From Betaproteobacteria bacterium (lineage in GTDB: Bacteria; Pseudomonadota; Gammaproteobacteria; Burkholderiales; Rhodocyclaceae): a DNA stretch of 64,000 bases. The DNA lies in the NCBI GenBank assembly GCA_016705475.1, contig JADIYD010000006.1, positions 124,001 to 188,000 on the forward strand, written 5' to 3'. The position numbers and the translations under genes were made by a program. Position 1 is the stretch's first letter, and each line of letters starts with the position of its first letter. Below are positions 20,501 to 28,507 of the stretch, piece by piece. The notes below the pieces were generated by a model. It worked only from the letters and a program-made list of their open reading frames with translations, did no database searches and was not told the origin of the DNA.

Positions 20501-21813
20501 AAGGCATGCGTTCGCCGGGTGACCTTGATCTCCAGTTCGATCTGGGCGTCTTCCTGGGCCCGACGCGCGCGCTGCAGGTGCTGGCGCATGCCTTCGATGG
20601 CCGCGGCAAGCTGGGTGACTTCGCGCCACGGCGCATCGGTGGCGACCGGCTGTTCAAGTTCCATCCTGCCAATGCGGGCGCTTTCATCGGCGAGGGCATT
20701 GAGCGGTTCGCCAAAGCGCCGGGCGACGTGGATGGCGACCGCCATGCCCAGGGCAAGAATGGATATGGTAACGAGCATGAGCAGCAGCAGATCTTCGCGG
20801 GAGACCGGGACAAAATCATTTTCCGGTGCGATGACGCTAAGAATGATGCCGCTGGCCTTAACCTCAAGCGGACGGAACAGGCTTATCCAGCGTCCGTCCG
20901 GGCGGTCAAATTCATGCAGGCCCCTGGCTGAGGCCGGCTGTGCCTGCCACCGGCGGAATGCTTCGGCAAATTCGGGTAACTCAAGTTCTTCGGGGGTTTT
21001 GAGCAAAGCCTGATTGATCGTCTGGTGATCATTGAAGCGGCTATCGCGCGGCGGGGCGATGAGCTTGCCTTCCTTGAGGAATAGCGCAGCCATGCCCTTT
21101 GCGCCGAAAGTCATGCGGGTGGTGAATTCGGCAATATCGATGAGCCGGACGTCGTGGGCGATGACGTAGGTTGAGCCATCCTTGGCCGTCCAGCGCATGG
21201 CGGCCGTGATGCCGGGCTCCTTGGTGGTAAAGAATATGTACGGCTCGGTCCAATGTACCGACAGTGGTTCGGCCAGCGCCATGGCGCCCTTGAACCATGG
21301 ACGTTCCCGGGCGTCGTAGTCGCGTTCCCGCATTTCGATACGCTCGATCTCGCGATTCTTGTTCCAGGTGATCCAGAAAGTCTGGTTGCCCCATTCGGCA
21401 GGATTGCTGATGCGATTGAGCCAGTGCCCGTCGTCTGTCAGCAGGAGGAGAATTTCGCGTCCTGATTCGTGAGCGAAAATAACCGAGGAGACCTCGACTT
21501 GATTGGCGATGATAGGGAAAAAGAACTCGTTGAAACGCAGCAGTTGCGACTGATCGATATCGTTGTTGCCAACCCAGCCGTGGCTACTGTGGAGCGTTGT
21601 TTCGACGGATTTGAAAAGGTGGGAGACGCGGGCTTCAAGCCGTTCTGCGGCCAGCCGCATCTGGGTTTCTGCCAGCCGGTCGACAGTTGGCCGGCCGATC
21701 AGCGTGTAGACGCTGAATGCGAAGACGGCGAGTGAAACCAGCATGAGCACGCCAATACGCAGTACCAGACTGTTGGCGAACCCCGGCATCCTGAAAAAAC
21801 CACCCCGCAGCAT
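17500..21813 (-). CDS. Large hybrid sensor histidine kinase (Cache-HAMP-PAS-PAS-HisKA-HATPase-REC-REC-HPt)
   Basis: 1437 residues, ATG at 21813 preceded by GGGGGAAGA. Membrane helix at about 14-38, a long periplasmic Cache-like sensor to about 335, a second helix near 345, HAMP, and two PAS modules (about 450-700). HisKA H-box FLANMSHEIRTPMNAVIG is near 720, N-box NLVGNAIKFTEAGE near 840, and G-box GTGLGLSICKRIVEMQGG near 905. Two receivers follow (Asp in LLIVDWNMPG near 1010 and LVLMDCQMPVMDG near 1154). The terminal HPt has AHTLRGLAGNIGA near 1298. All phosphorelay residues are present, so a full relay to the coupled HD-GYP regulator is likely. The ligand is unknown. Confidence 0.93.
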   Translation of the reverse strand: MLRGGFFRMPGFANSLVLRIGVLMLVSLAVFAFSVYTLIGRPTVDRLAETQMRLAAERLEARVSHLFKSVETTLHSSHGWVGNNDIDQSQLLRFNEFFFPIIANQVEVSSVIFAHESGREILLLLTDDGHWLNRISNPAEWGNQTFWITWNKNREIERIEMRERDYDARERPWFKGAMALAEPLSVHWTEPYIFFTTKEPGITAAMRWTAKDGSTYVIAHDVRLIDIAEFTTRMTFGAKGMAALFLKEGKLIAPPRDSRFNDHQTINQALLKTPEELELPEFAEAFRRWQAQPASARGLHEFDRPDGRWISLFRPLEVKASGIILSVIAPENDFVPVSREDLLLLMLVTISILALGMAVAIHVARRFGEPLNALADESARIGRMELEQPVATDAPWREVTQLAAAIEGMRQHLQRARRAQEDAQIELEIKVTRRTHALRQSQDILKKRETFFRTIFDNAAVSIISLTPERVPTLVNPAFARFVDQPIDTLLAHPENILLPAEIQSRMNDVLPQMTSGQSKSFRQEFQFIDSRGNITWGDVQIAPVRDEDGKLDSLLITILDVTDRREIEAELIRQFSFLQALLDTIPNAIFYKGADTRFLGCNQAYERFFGINRHQFIGKRVLDLDYIPAEIREAYQAEDEMVIAECGKVTREVQMQDANSRLADTLYSISGFRSPDGTPGGLIGIIVDISPLKEAKRTAEKAQAAAEMAAAAKADFLANMSHEIRTPMNAVIGMTHLALQTDLTSRQRNYLSKVDNAAKGLLGIINDILDLSKIEAGMMHFEQAPFSLDASLRHLGDVCSLKARERGLELLYDVAPDVPDHLIGDSLRLVQVLLNLVGNAIKFTEAGEVSVVVHRLASTDGRVELSFEIRDTGIGMSADQQAKLFSAFTQADTSTTRKYGGTGLGLSICKRIVEMQGGSISVTSRLGVGSCFSFHLSFGLAIGVEAGNQRIGLPEALRALVVDDSPGTCEVFGHMLTALGIPSHAVNGGAQALDELAAAARDEQPYGLLIVDWNMPGMDGVEVVRRISQSGAAEKPAIVMATAFDHEELLAALGSLKVGAILSKPATPSSLFDSIMLALHRDSALSLVPQPTPAELSRHFTGRRVLLVEDNEVNRELAYEMLTNVGLSVDTAENGQQALEALQRGACDLVLMDCQMPVMDGYAATARIRDDLKMRDLPIVAMTANALASDRERCLSVGMNDHIPKPIDVAILYATLAHWLKPRHDEQNLPPVTLVSDTPPAALEVDTSSALSRMGGNRSMYDRLLVRFRENQGDVVDRLRADREQGDQAAMLLRAHTLRGLAGNIGAVTLARLAGELETSLRQGVPPGEQVVDQLLLKLAEALPAALAIPATSVEVSQPGTPNPDSESHANALSKLRFLLDNDDAAAVGCFEDISGWLGEQFAPPMVALLARQIGQYEFEEASATLQQIAPSAGTR

Positions 21814-21926
21814 TCTTCCCCCGTTCGTGAATGCCCACGCTAAGCTGGCGACGAATCGTTTTTATTCCAGCATCAATGTTACGAGATATGCGTACCGGGC
21901 GTATACATGTCAGCTGAATGAATTTT

Positions 21927-22967
21927 TCAGGGAACTACGCTTATTTCCGGCGGTTTGCCGATGAACTCGAGTCGTTGGCGCAGGGCTTCGGTAACGAAAA
22001 TCCGGTTGTCGCGGTCGACGCGCAAAACGAGGCCGATTTCCATCTTGCCAGCCATGTCGCGCCAGCCCGCCGGGCCGGCGATGAAAATCGGCTTGGAGGC
22101 AGCATCGGACAGCGTGCCGGAGCGCGGCCCGGCCGGGATCAATACGGTGACCGCTTGCGTGTGGTCGGTGGGATAGCCGGTGCGCGGGTCGAGCAGGTGG
22201 GCATATCGCTGATTGCCGACCTCGAAGAAACGCTGGTAGTCGCCGGAGGTGCCAATGGCCTCGCCGTCGGCCAGCGCGACGGTGGCCAGCGGGCCGGGTT
22301 GGCGCGGGTGCTGGATGCCAACGCGCCACGGCTTGCCTTGCTTGCTGCCCAGCGCCATGACGTTGCCGCCAATGTTGATCAGCGCGTTGTTGATGCCCTG
22401 GGTGCGTAGGATGGCGGTGGCGCGGTCGAGGGCGACGCCTTTGAGGTAGCCGCCAAAATCGAGGGCAACATGGCGGTTGCGGCTACGGATCGTGTTGCCT
22501 TCGATGGCGATGTCGGCAATCGAAGGTTTGCTGACTAGCCAGTCCGTGATGTCGCTTTCGCCGGGAAGTTCAGCCTTGAATTCATCGGACTGGAAGCCCC
22601 ACAGCTTGATGAGCCCGCCGATGCCGGGGTCGAACAGGTAATCGCCTTGCTTCGATAGCGATTGCGCATCGCGGACGAATTCGGCCAGTTCGGAGCTTAC
22701 CTCCTGCGGTCGACCGGAAAAAATGGCCGAATTCAAAGTCGTCAGTTGCGACGGTTGCCACGCATGATAAGCCCGGTGCAGCCGGTCGAATTCGCGCAAC
22801 ACGGCAGCGATGGCCTTGCGCCCCTGTTCCGGATCTTCGCTGACGACGAGCACTTCGACGCGGGTGCCGAAGACGTAGGCTTGTTGTTCCTGCAAGGGCG
22901 TGCGGCCGCAGGCGGCGAGGCTCAGCGCGACGGCGAGACTCAGGAGAAGGTTCAGACAATGCCGCAT
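21927..22967 (-). CDS. apbE: FAD:protein FMN transferase (ApbE), lipoprotein
   Basis: 346 residues, ATG at 22967 overlapping the gshB end by 16 bp. Signal sequence with lipobox LSLAAC, so it is anchored in the membrane facing the periplasm. ApbE motifs are FDPGIGGLIKLWGF, ALDFGGYLKGVALDRA, INIGGNVMALG and LLDPRTGYPTDH. The enzyme attaches FMN to Thr of flavoproteins such as NqrB/RnfG. None of these targets is in the window. The neighbourhood with glutathione genes is probably incidental. Confidence 0.93.
   Translation of the reverse strand: MRHCLNLLLSLAVALSLAACGRTPLQEQQAYVFGTRVEVLVVSEDPEQGRKAIAAVLREFDRLHRAYHAWQPSQLTTLNSAIFSGRPQEVSSELAEFVRDAQSLSKQGDYLFDPGIGGLIKLWGFQSDEFKAELPGESDITDWLVSKPSIADIAIEGNTIRSRNRHVALDFGGYLKGVALDRATAILRTQGINNALINIGGNVMALGSKQGKPWRVGIQHPRQPGPLATVALADGEAIGTSGDYQRFFEVGNQRYAHLLDPRTGYPTDHTQAVTVLIPAGPRSGTLSDAASKPIFIAGPAGWRDMAGKMEIGLVLRVDRDNRIFVTEALRQRLEFIGKPPEISVVP
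22704..22736 (-). repeat. USS-like dispersed repeat, copy 4
   Basis: Plus strand CTGCGGTCGACCGG, six A, TGGCCG, AATT; within apbE codons. Confidence 0.7.
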
Positions 22968-23971
22968 GCGTGTTCGATGGCCGTGATGAACGCGCCGGCG
23001 GCATCGAAACCCGACTGCTGGCGAATCTCGACCATGCAGGTCGGGCTGGTGACGTTGATTTCGGTCAGGCAGTCGCCAATGACGTCGATGCCGATCAGCA
23101 TCAGCCCGCGCTTGAAAAGGATGGGCCCGATGGCCTCGGCGATTTCCCGGTCGCGGGCCGACAGTTCCTGGGCAACCCCGGTACCGCCGACGGCGAGGTT
23201 GCCGCGAGTCTCGCCGGCTTTGGGAATGCGCGCCAGGCACCACGGCACGGGCTTGCCGGCGATGATCAGGATGCGCTTGTCGCCGGCGGCGATCTCCGGC
23301 ACGTAGCGCTGTGCCATGATCGTCCGTGCGCCTTCCAGCGTGAGCGTTTCGACAATGACGTTGCGGTTCGGGTCGTTGCGATGGACCCTGAAAATCTGGC
23401 TGCCGCCCATGCCGTCGAGCGGCTTGAGGATGACGTCGCGCTGCTCGTCGATGAAATGGTGAATCTGCGCCATGTTGCGCGTTGCTACGGTCGACGGCGA
23501 AAAATGGGCAAATTCCATGATTGCCAGCTTTTCGGAGTGATTGCGCAGTGCTCGCGGCCGGTTGAAGACCTTGACGCCGTCTTCCTCGGCTTTTTCAAGC
23601 AGCCAGGTGGCCGTCAGGTACTCGAAATCGAAGGGCGGATCCTTGCGCATGATCACGGCGTCGAAGGCCTTGAGCGGCATCCATTCGCGTCCGGTTTCGC
23701 GGTACCAGTCGTGATCGTCCGGGCGCAGATGGAGGTGCTGCGCCTCGCCCGACACGCCGCCGACATGCGCCTCGTCCGGCTTGCGCCAGCCGAGTGTTGC
23801 AGCGTCGATGGCGAAAACCTCGTGGCCGTGGTTTTCGGCGGCGCGCATCATGGCCACCGACGAATCCTTCCACGCCTTGAGTTGCTCGAGTGGATCGACG
23901 ACGAAGGCCAGTTTCAGCGACCGGGCGCTACCGCCAAGGAGGTATTTTTCGAAATGAAGTTGCTGGGCCAC
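22952..23971 (-). CDS. gshB: Glutathione synthetase
   Basis: 339 residues, GTG at 23971 five bases after the gshA stop. The recognisable N-terminus is LKLAFVVDPLEQLKAWKDSS, about 18 residues in. ATP-grasp core motifs are MRKDPPFDFEYLTATWLLE, VILKPLDGMGGSQIF and IGIDVIGDCLTEINVTSPT. Joins gamma-glutamylcysteine and glycine with ATP to give glutathione. Directly follows gshA, so the whole pathway is in one operon. Confidence 0.96.
   Translation of the reverse strand: MAQQLHFEKYLLGGSARSLKLAFVVDPLEQLKAWKDSSVAMMRAAENHGHEVFAIDAATLGWRKPDEAHVGGVSGEAQHLHLRPDDHDWYRETGREWMPLKAFDAVIMRKDPPFDFEYLTATWLLEKAEEDGVKVFNRPRALRNHSEKLAIMEFAHFSPSTVATRNMAQIHHFIDEQRDVILKPLDGMGGSQIFRVHRNDPNRNVIVETLTLEGARTIMAQRYVPEIAAGDKRILIIAGKPVPWCLARIPKAGETRGNLAVGGTGVAQELSARDREIAEAIGPILFKRGLMLIGIDVIGDCLTEINVTSPTCMVEIRQQSGFDAAGAFITAIEHACGIV
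23485..23516 (-). repeat. USS-like dispersed repeat, copy 5
   Basis: Plus strand CTACGGTCGACGGCG, five A, TGGGC, AAATT; inside gshB. Confidence 0.6.
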
Positions 23972-23976
23972 CGGGC

Positions 23977-25263
23977 TTAGCCGTTTTCGGGCGCAGTGCG
24001 CTCGAGTTCGATGGCTGCTGCCAGGCAGGCCAGCCGGCCGACGACGCCGTAAGCGTAGAAGCGGTTGGGCGCAGCATCCGGATTGCCGCAGCCGTAGTCG
24101 GGCAGGTTGCAGCCGGTCTCGAAGGCCAGCGGCTCGAAATGCATGCCCGGCGCGTTGAGGTTCTCGTCCTTGCCGCGCCCGGTGTGCACGCGGTAAAAGC
24201 CACCGACAACGTAGCGGTCGACCATGTAGATGACCGGCTCGGCGACCGCGTCGTTGAGCGTCTCGAAGGAGTGCACGCCTTCCTGAATGAGCACTTCGGA
24301 GACTTCAAGGCCTTCCTTGACGACGCTCATCTTGTTGCGCTGCTTGCGGTTCAGGGCGATGACTTCGTCGACATTGCGCACGGTCATGACGCCCATGCCG
24401 TAGGTGCCGGCGTCAGCCTTGACGACGACATACGGTGTTTCGTCGATGTCGTATTCGCGGTACTTTTCCTTGACCAGATCGAGCACGGCCGAGACGTTGG
24501 CGGCGAGACATTCTTCGCCCTGACGCTCGTGGAAATTGACGCTGCGGCAGACCGAGAAAGCCGGGTTGATGCGCCACGGATCGATGCCGATGGCCTTGGC
24601 GAAATCGTTGGCGACCTGGTCGTAGGCGGCGAAGTGGTTGGACTTGCGGCGCACGGCCCAGCCGGCATGGACCGGCGGCAGCACGACCTGCTCATGCAGG
24701 CCTTGCAGGATGGCCGGAATGCCGGCCGAAAGGTCGTTGTTGAGCAGGATGGCGCAGGGGTCAAAGCCGTCGAGGCCGAGGCGGTTTCCCGTACGAACGA
24801 GGGGTTCGAGCAGCAGGCTCTGACCATTCGGCAATTCCACGGGTGTCGGTTGGGTGATGTCCGGGTTGAGCGAGCCGAGACGGACGTTGAGGCCAGTCTG
24901 TTTGAGGATGGCGGCGATCTGCGCGACGTTCTGCAGGTAGAACTGGTTGCGCGTGTGGTTCTCGGGAATGAGCAGCAAGCTGCGCGCTTCCGGACAGAAT
25001 TTTTCGATGGCGCTCATCGCGGCCTGCACGCAGAGCGGCAGGAAGGCCGGGTTGAGATTGTTGAAGCCGCCGGGGAAAAGATTGGTGTCGACCGGCGCCA
25101 GCTTGAAGCCGGAATTGCGCAGGTCGCACGACGAATAAAACGGCGGCGTGTGCTCGAGCCATTGGCCGCGCAGCCAGTGCTCGATCTCCGGGCTGGCTGC
25201 CAGGAAGCGGCGCTCGAGTTCGAGCAGGGGGCCGGTGAGGGCCGTAGTGAGATGTGGAACCAT
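23977..25263 (-). CDS. gshA: Glutamate-cysteine ligase, Acidithiobacillus/betaproteobacterial class
   Basis: 428 residues, ATG at 25263. It resembles the T. ferrooxidans-type GshA rather than the E. coli type: FYSSCDLRNSGFKLAPVDTN, NLFPGGFNNLNPAF, a VVVKADAGTYGMGVM nucleotide-binding segment and GGFYRVHTGRGKDENLNAPG. First and rate-limiting step of glutathione synthesis. Forms gshA-gshB-(apbE) on the minus strand. Confidence 0.94.
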   Translation of the reverse strand: MVPHLTTALTGPLLELERRFLAASPEIEHWLRGQWLEHTPPFYSSCDLRNSGFKLAPVDTNLFPGGFNNLNPAFLPLCVQAAMSAIEKFCPEARSLLLIPENHTRNQFYLQNVAQIAAILKQTGLNVRLGSLNPDITQPTPVELPNGQSLLLEPLVRTGNRLGLDGFDPCAILLNNDLSAGIPAILQGLHEQVVLPPVHAGWAVRRKSNHFAAYDQVANDFAKAIGIDPWRINPAFSVCRSVNFHERQGEECLAANVSAVLDLVKEKYREYDIDETPYVVVKADAGTYGMGVMTVRNVDEVIALNRKQRNKMSVVKEGLEVSEVLIQEGVHSFETLNDAVAEPVIYMVDRYVVGGFYRVHTGRGKDENLNAPGMHFEPLAFETGCNLPDYGCGNPDAAPNRFYAYGVVGRLACLAAAIELERTAPENG

Positions 25264-25337
25264 GTGCTGTGTCTCAATCCGAGGTTTTTATTTTGGTGGC
25301 AAATCTTACACCGCAGTGCAGCAAAAGTGCGCCCCTG

Positions 25338-25371
25338 CTGCGGTCAACTCCTTGAAAACAGGTAAAATTCG
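25338..25371 (+). repeat. USS-like dispersed repeat, copy 6 (intergenic)
   Basis: CTGCGGTCAACTCC, then AAAA and AAAATT tracts. It lies between the divergent gshA and ybiT starts. Confidence 0.6.
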
Positions 25372-25409
25372 CCCCTTCGTTTTACTGCTTTTTTCAGATC
25401 GGAATCGCT

Positions 25410-27032
25410 GTGCTCGTCGCCGCCAATGTCACCATGCAGTTCGGGGTCAAACCCCTGTTCGAGAACGTCAATGTCAAATTCGGCGAGGGCTATCGCTACG
25501 GCCTGATCGGCGCCAACGGCGCCGGCAAGTCGACCTTCATGAAGATCCTGTGCGGCGCGCTCGAAACGTCGGCCGGCAATGTCTCGAAGGACAAGCATGA
25601 GCGCATGGCTTATCTGAAGCAGGACCAGTTCGCCTACGAAGACATGCGCGTCCTTGACGTCGTGCTCATGGGCCACGAGGAAATGTGGGCCTGCATGAGC
25701 GAGCGCGACGCCATCTACGCCAATCCGGAAGCGACCGAAGACGACTACATGAAGGCCGCCGATCTGGAGCATCAGTTTGGCGAATACGACGGCTACACGG
25801 CCGAATCCCGCGCCGGCGAACTGCTGCTTGGCGTCGGCATCCCGACCGAACAGCACAATGGTCCGATGAGCCAGGTCGCGCCCGGCTGGAAGCTGCGCGT
25901 GCTGCTCTGTCAGGCCCTGTTCGCCAACCCGGACATCCTGCTCCTCGACGAACCGACCAACAACCTCGACATCAACACCATTCGCTGGCTTGAAGACACA
26001 CTGAATGCCCGCGATTCAACGATGATCATCATCTCCCACGATCGTCACTTCCTGAACCAGGTCTGTACCCACATGGCCGACCTAGACTACGGCAAGATCA
26101 CCACCTACGCCGGCAACTACGACGACTTCATGGAAGCCGCCCAGCAGGCCCGCGAGCGCCTGCAGAACGCCAACGCCAAGGCCAAGGAACGCATCGCCGA
26201 ACTGCAGACCTTCGTTCGCCGCTTCTCGGCCAACGCCTCCAAGGCCAAGCAGGCGACCAGCCGCGTCAAGCTGATCGAAAAGCTCAAGCCGGAAGACATG
26301 AAGCCGTCGTCCCGCCAGTACCCGTGGATTCGCTTCGATTACGACGAGAAGCAGAAGCTGCACCGCCAGGCCGTCGAGATCGAGAATGTTTCCTTCACCT
26401 ACGAAGGCGGCGAGCGCAAGATCTTCAACAACCTGACGCTGACCATCAACGCCGGTGAGCGCATTGCCGTCATCGGTGAAAACGGCGTCGGCAAGACCAC
26501 CTTCCTGAAGCTGCTGATGGGCGAAGTGACGCCGCAGTTCGGTACCATCAAATGGGCCGAAAAGGCCTACCCGGGCTACTACGCCCAGGACCACAGCGCC
26601 CAGTTTGCTGGCACCGAGAGCCTGACCGAATGGATCGCCGGCTACGCCCGCGCCACTATCGAAGACGGCGGCGATCTCGAAACGCTGATCCGCGGCACGC
26701 TCGGCCGTCTGCTTTTCTCTGGCGAAGAGGTCAAAAAGTCGGTCAACGTCATTTCCGGTGGCGAGCAGGGCCGCATGCTGTTCGGCAAGCTCATGCTGTC
26801 GAAGCACAACGTGCTGCTCATGGACGAGCCAACCAACCACCTCGACATGGAATCCATCGAGTCGCTCAACAGCGGCCTGGAAAAATTCCCCGGTACGCTG
26901 GTCTTCGTCTCGCACGACCGCGAGTTCGTTTCTTCGCTGTCCACCCGCGTGCTGGAAGTGAAGAGCGACGGCAAGATCGTTGATTACCTTGGCGGCTACG
27001 AGGACTACCTGGCATCGCAGGGCGTTGAATAA
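25410..27032 (+). CDS. ybiT: ABC-F family ATPase, YbiT type
   Basis: 540 residues, GTG at 25410 (MLVAANVTMQFGVKPLFENVNV). Two ABC cassettes: Walker A GANGAGKST (about 35) and GENGVGKTT (about 363); Walker B LLLDEPTNNLD and LLMDEPTNHLD. The second signature is ISGGEQGR; the first is the divergent SQVAPGWK, exactly as in E. coli YbiT. No membrane domain. ABC-F proteins act on the ribosome in translation factor-like roles. Overall similarity to YbiT is very strong. Confidence 0.92.
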   Translation: MLVAANVTMQFGVKPLFENVNVKFGEGYRYGLIGANGAGKSTFMKILCGALETSAGNVSKDKHERMAYLKQDQFAYEDMRVLDVVLMGHEEMWACMSERDAIYANPEATEDDYMKAADLEHQFGEYDGYTAESRAGELLLGVGIPTEQHNGPMSQVAPGWKLRVLLCQALFANPDILLLDEPTNNLDINTIRWLEDTLNARDSTMIIISHDRHFLNQVCTHMADLDYGKITTYAGNYDDFMEAAQQARERLQNANAKAKERIAELQTFVRRFSANASKAKQATSRVKLIEKLKPEDMKPSSRQYPWIRFDYDEKQKLHRQAVEIENVSFTYEGGERKIFNNLTLTINAGERIAVIGENGVGKTTFLKLLMGEVTPQFGTIKWAEKAYPGYYAQDHSAQFAGTESLTEWIAGYARATIEDGGDLETLIRGTLGRLLFSGEEVKKSVNVISGGEQGRMLFGKLMLSKHNVLLMDEPTNHLDMESIESLNSGLEKFPGTLVFVSHDREFVSSLSTRVLEVKSDGKIVDYLGGYEDYLASQGVE

Positions 27033-27126
27033 TTCCGTTGAAATCCTTCATGGCTTTGTCGACTGCGCCTCGTCGTGCAATCTGCACTGCCTTCGGCTGT
27101 TTTTCCTAAAGGATTTGAACGGAATT
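27031..27126. repeat. Hairpin-embedded repeat, copy A
   Basis: Arms AATTCCGTTGAAATCCTT (27031-27048) and its near-perfect inverse (27109-27126, 17 of 18) enclose a stretch of about 50 bp (27054-27103). The inner stretch contains small inverted repeats (GTGCA/TGCAC). It is about 84% identical to the inner part of copy B at 27694-27745. Confidence 0.6.
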
Positions 27127-27159
27127 TCGGTTTTAGCCGCTTTTTACGGTTGACCGCAG
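27123..27159 (-). repeat. USS-like dispersed repeat, copy 7 (intergenic)
   Basis: On the minus strand CTGCGGTCAACCGT, five A, GCGGCT, AAAA and a further AAATT. Abuts the ybiT-side hairpin repeat and a terminator. Confidence 0.65.
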
Positions 27160-27192
27160 AAGGCCGAAACGCAGCGCGTTTTCGGCCTTTTT
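27160..27192. terminator. Bidirectional terminator between ybiT and DUF1857 gene
   Basis: AAGGCCGAAA (27160-27169) pairs with TTTCGGCCTT (27180-27189), followed by T's on the plus strand. Confidence 0.7.
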
Positions 27193-27663
27193 CTATTGAA
27201 TTTGGCCGCCGGCCGCCAGGGTGCGGATGATGCGCACGCAATCAACGTCGGACTGGTGGTAAGCCGATTTGACGTACTCGATGTAGGCCCGTTCCTCGGA
27301 GTTCGGGTCGGTCGCCAGCGTCGTCTGGTAAGCGAAGCGCAGGAACAGGAAGCCAGGTTCCGGCTCTTCGATGGTAATCATCAGGCTGCCGCCGGGATGG
27401 ACCTCGGAGGGCTGGATGTCGAAGCGCACCGACGTCATGTCGGCCAGCGTCACCCGGTCATGAATCACGGCCGGGCCGAAATCGAGCTCGCGGAGCAGGG
27501 TGTCGCCCTGCCGTTCGAGAATGGTGCAGGACTCCAATCCGGGCAAAAATGGCGTGGCGTCCTCCACACGGTGAAGCAGTCCCTGCCACAGCTGATCGCG
27601 GGTCATGGTCTCGACCAGCGGATTTTCCGGGTCGTTGATTTGGATAAGATGTTCGAAGTTCAT
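27193..27663 (-). CDS. DUF1857 / SRPBCC-fold protein of unknown function
   Basis: 156 residues from ATG at 27663 (MNFEHLIQINDPENPLVETMTRDQLW); another ATG six codons upstream (27681) is possible, and neither has a clear ribosome-binding sequence. The pattern fits DUF1857 (AtaL-like SRPBCC fold): ITRDQLWQGLL..A..F.P.L near the N-terminus and a beta-sheet core with a C-terminal long helix. SRPBCC proteins bind hydrophobic ligands in a cavity. Both ends of the gene are flanked by related hairpin-embedded repeats in direct orientation, which makes the gene look like a cassette. Confidence 0.75.
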   Translation of the reverse strand: MNFEHLIQINDPENPLVETMTRDQLWQGLLHRVEDATPFLPGLESCTILERQGDTLLRELDFGPAVIHDRVTLADMTSVRFDIQPSEVHPGGSLMITIEEPEPGFLFLRFAYQTTLATDPNSEERAYIEYVKSAYHQSDVDCVRIIRTLAAGGQIQ

Positions 27664-27674
27664 GGATATATTGT

Positions 27675-27773
27675 ATTTCATCGCCCGCCCATTACTTTGT
27701 CGACCGCGCCTTGCCGTGCTATTCGCACTGCCTGCGGCTTGTCTTCGCGCACTGGACAGCCGGGCGATGAAAT
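27675..27773. repeat. Hairpin-embedded repeat, copy B
   Basis: Arms ATTTCATCGCCCG (27675-27687) and its perfect inverse (27761-27773) enclose an inner stretch (27694-27745) similar to that of copy A. The arms of A and B share no similarity; only the inner part and the fold are shared. Confidence 0.6.
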
Positions 27774-27799
27774 AGTTGGCTCGTGTTAACATCCCCGCC

Positions 27800-28507
27800 A
27801 TGCAACTAGAACGTATCCTCCAAAAACACGGCTTCGGTTCCCGTCGGGAATGCCGGGGCCTCGTCCGCCGCGGACGTGTCGCGATCAACGGCCAGGTTTG
27901 CGACGATCCTTTCGTCGAACTCGACATCGAAGGTCTGGTGTTCACCGTCGATGGCGTCGATTGGCCCTACGCCGAATTCGCCACGCTGATGCTCAACAAG
28001 CCGGCCGGCTACGAATGCTCGCGCAAGCCCAAACACCACGCCAGCGTCCTTGAGTTGCTGCCGGTTCCCCTGCGTGAACGCGACGTGCAGCCGATCGGCC
28101 GCCTCGACGAAGACACCACTGGCCTCCTGCTGATCACCGACGACGGCCAGTTGAACCACCAGCTCTCCTCGGCCAAGCGCAAGGTGCCGAAGGTCTATCT
28201 GGCAACGACCAAGCACCCGCTTGATCAGGCGCAGATCGATCAGTTGCTGGCCGGCGTTGTGCTCGCTGACGAGTACGAATCAATAGCCGCTGCCGCCGCC
28301 GAAATCGTTGGTGAAAAACTGCTTCGGCTGACCCTGACCGAAGGCAAATACCATCAGGTCAAGCGCATGGTCGCTGCCGTCAGCAACCGCGTCGAGGCGC
28401 TGCACCGCGAAGCCGTCGGCGAACTGACGCTGCCACCCGACCTCAAGCCTGGCGAATGGCGCTGGCTTTCTGCGGTCGACCTGCAAAAACTGGGCTATTC
28501 ACAATGA
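27800..28507 (+). CDS. rsuA: 16S rRNA pseudouridine(516) synthase
   Basis: 235 residues, ATG at 27800. N-terminal S4 RNA-binding domain (QLERILQKHGFGSRRECRGLVRRGRV). Catalytic domain with IGRLDEDTTGLLLITDDGQLNH, whose Asp is the nucleophile, then EGKYHQVKRMVAAVSNRV and LPPDLKPGEWR. These match E. coli RsuA closely. The stop overlaps the following oxyR start (ATGA). Confidence 0.88.
   Translation: MQLERILQKHGFGSRRECRGLVRRGRVAINGQVCDDPFVELDIEGLVFTVDGVDWPYAEFATLMLNKPAGYECSRKPKHHASVLELLPVPLRERDVQPIGRLDEDTTGLLLITDDGQLNHQLSSAKRKVPKVYLATTKHPLDQAQIDQLLAGVVLADEYESIAAAAAEIVGEKLLRLTLTEGKYHQVKRMVAAVSNRVEALHREAVGELTLPPDLKPGEWRWLSAVDLQKLGYSQ
28470..28500 (+). repeat. USS-like dispersed repeat, copy 8
   Basis: CTGCGGTCGACCTGC, five A, CTGGGC, TATT; within the last codons of rsuA. 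Confidence 0.55.

Noticed and set aside
27031..27773. Insertion sequence or composite transposon around the DUF1857 gene
   Set aside because: No transposase and the terminal arms of the two copies do not match each other, so a classical IS or MITE does not fit.
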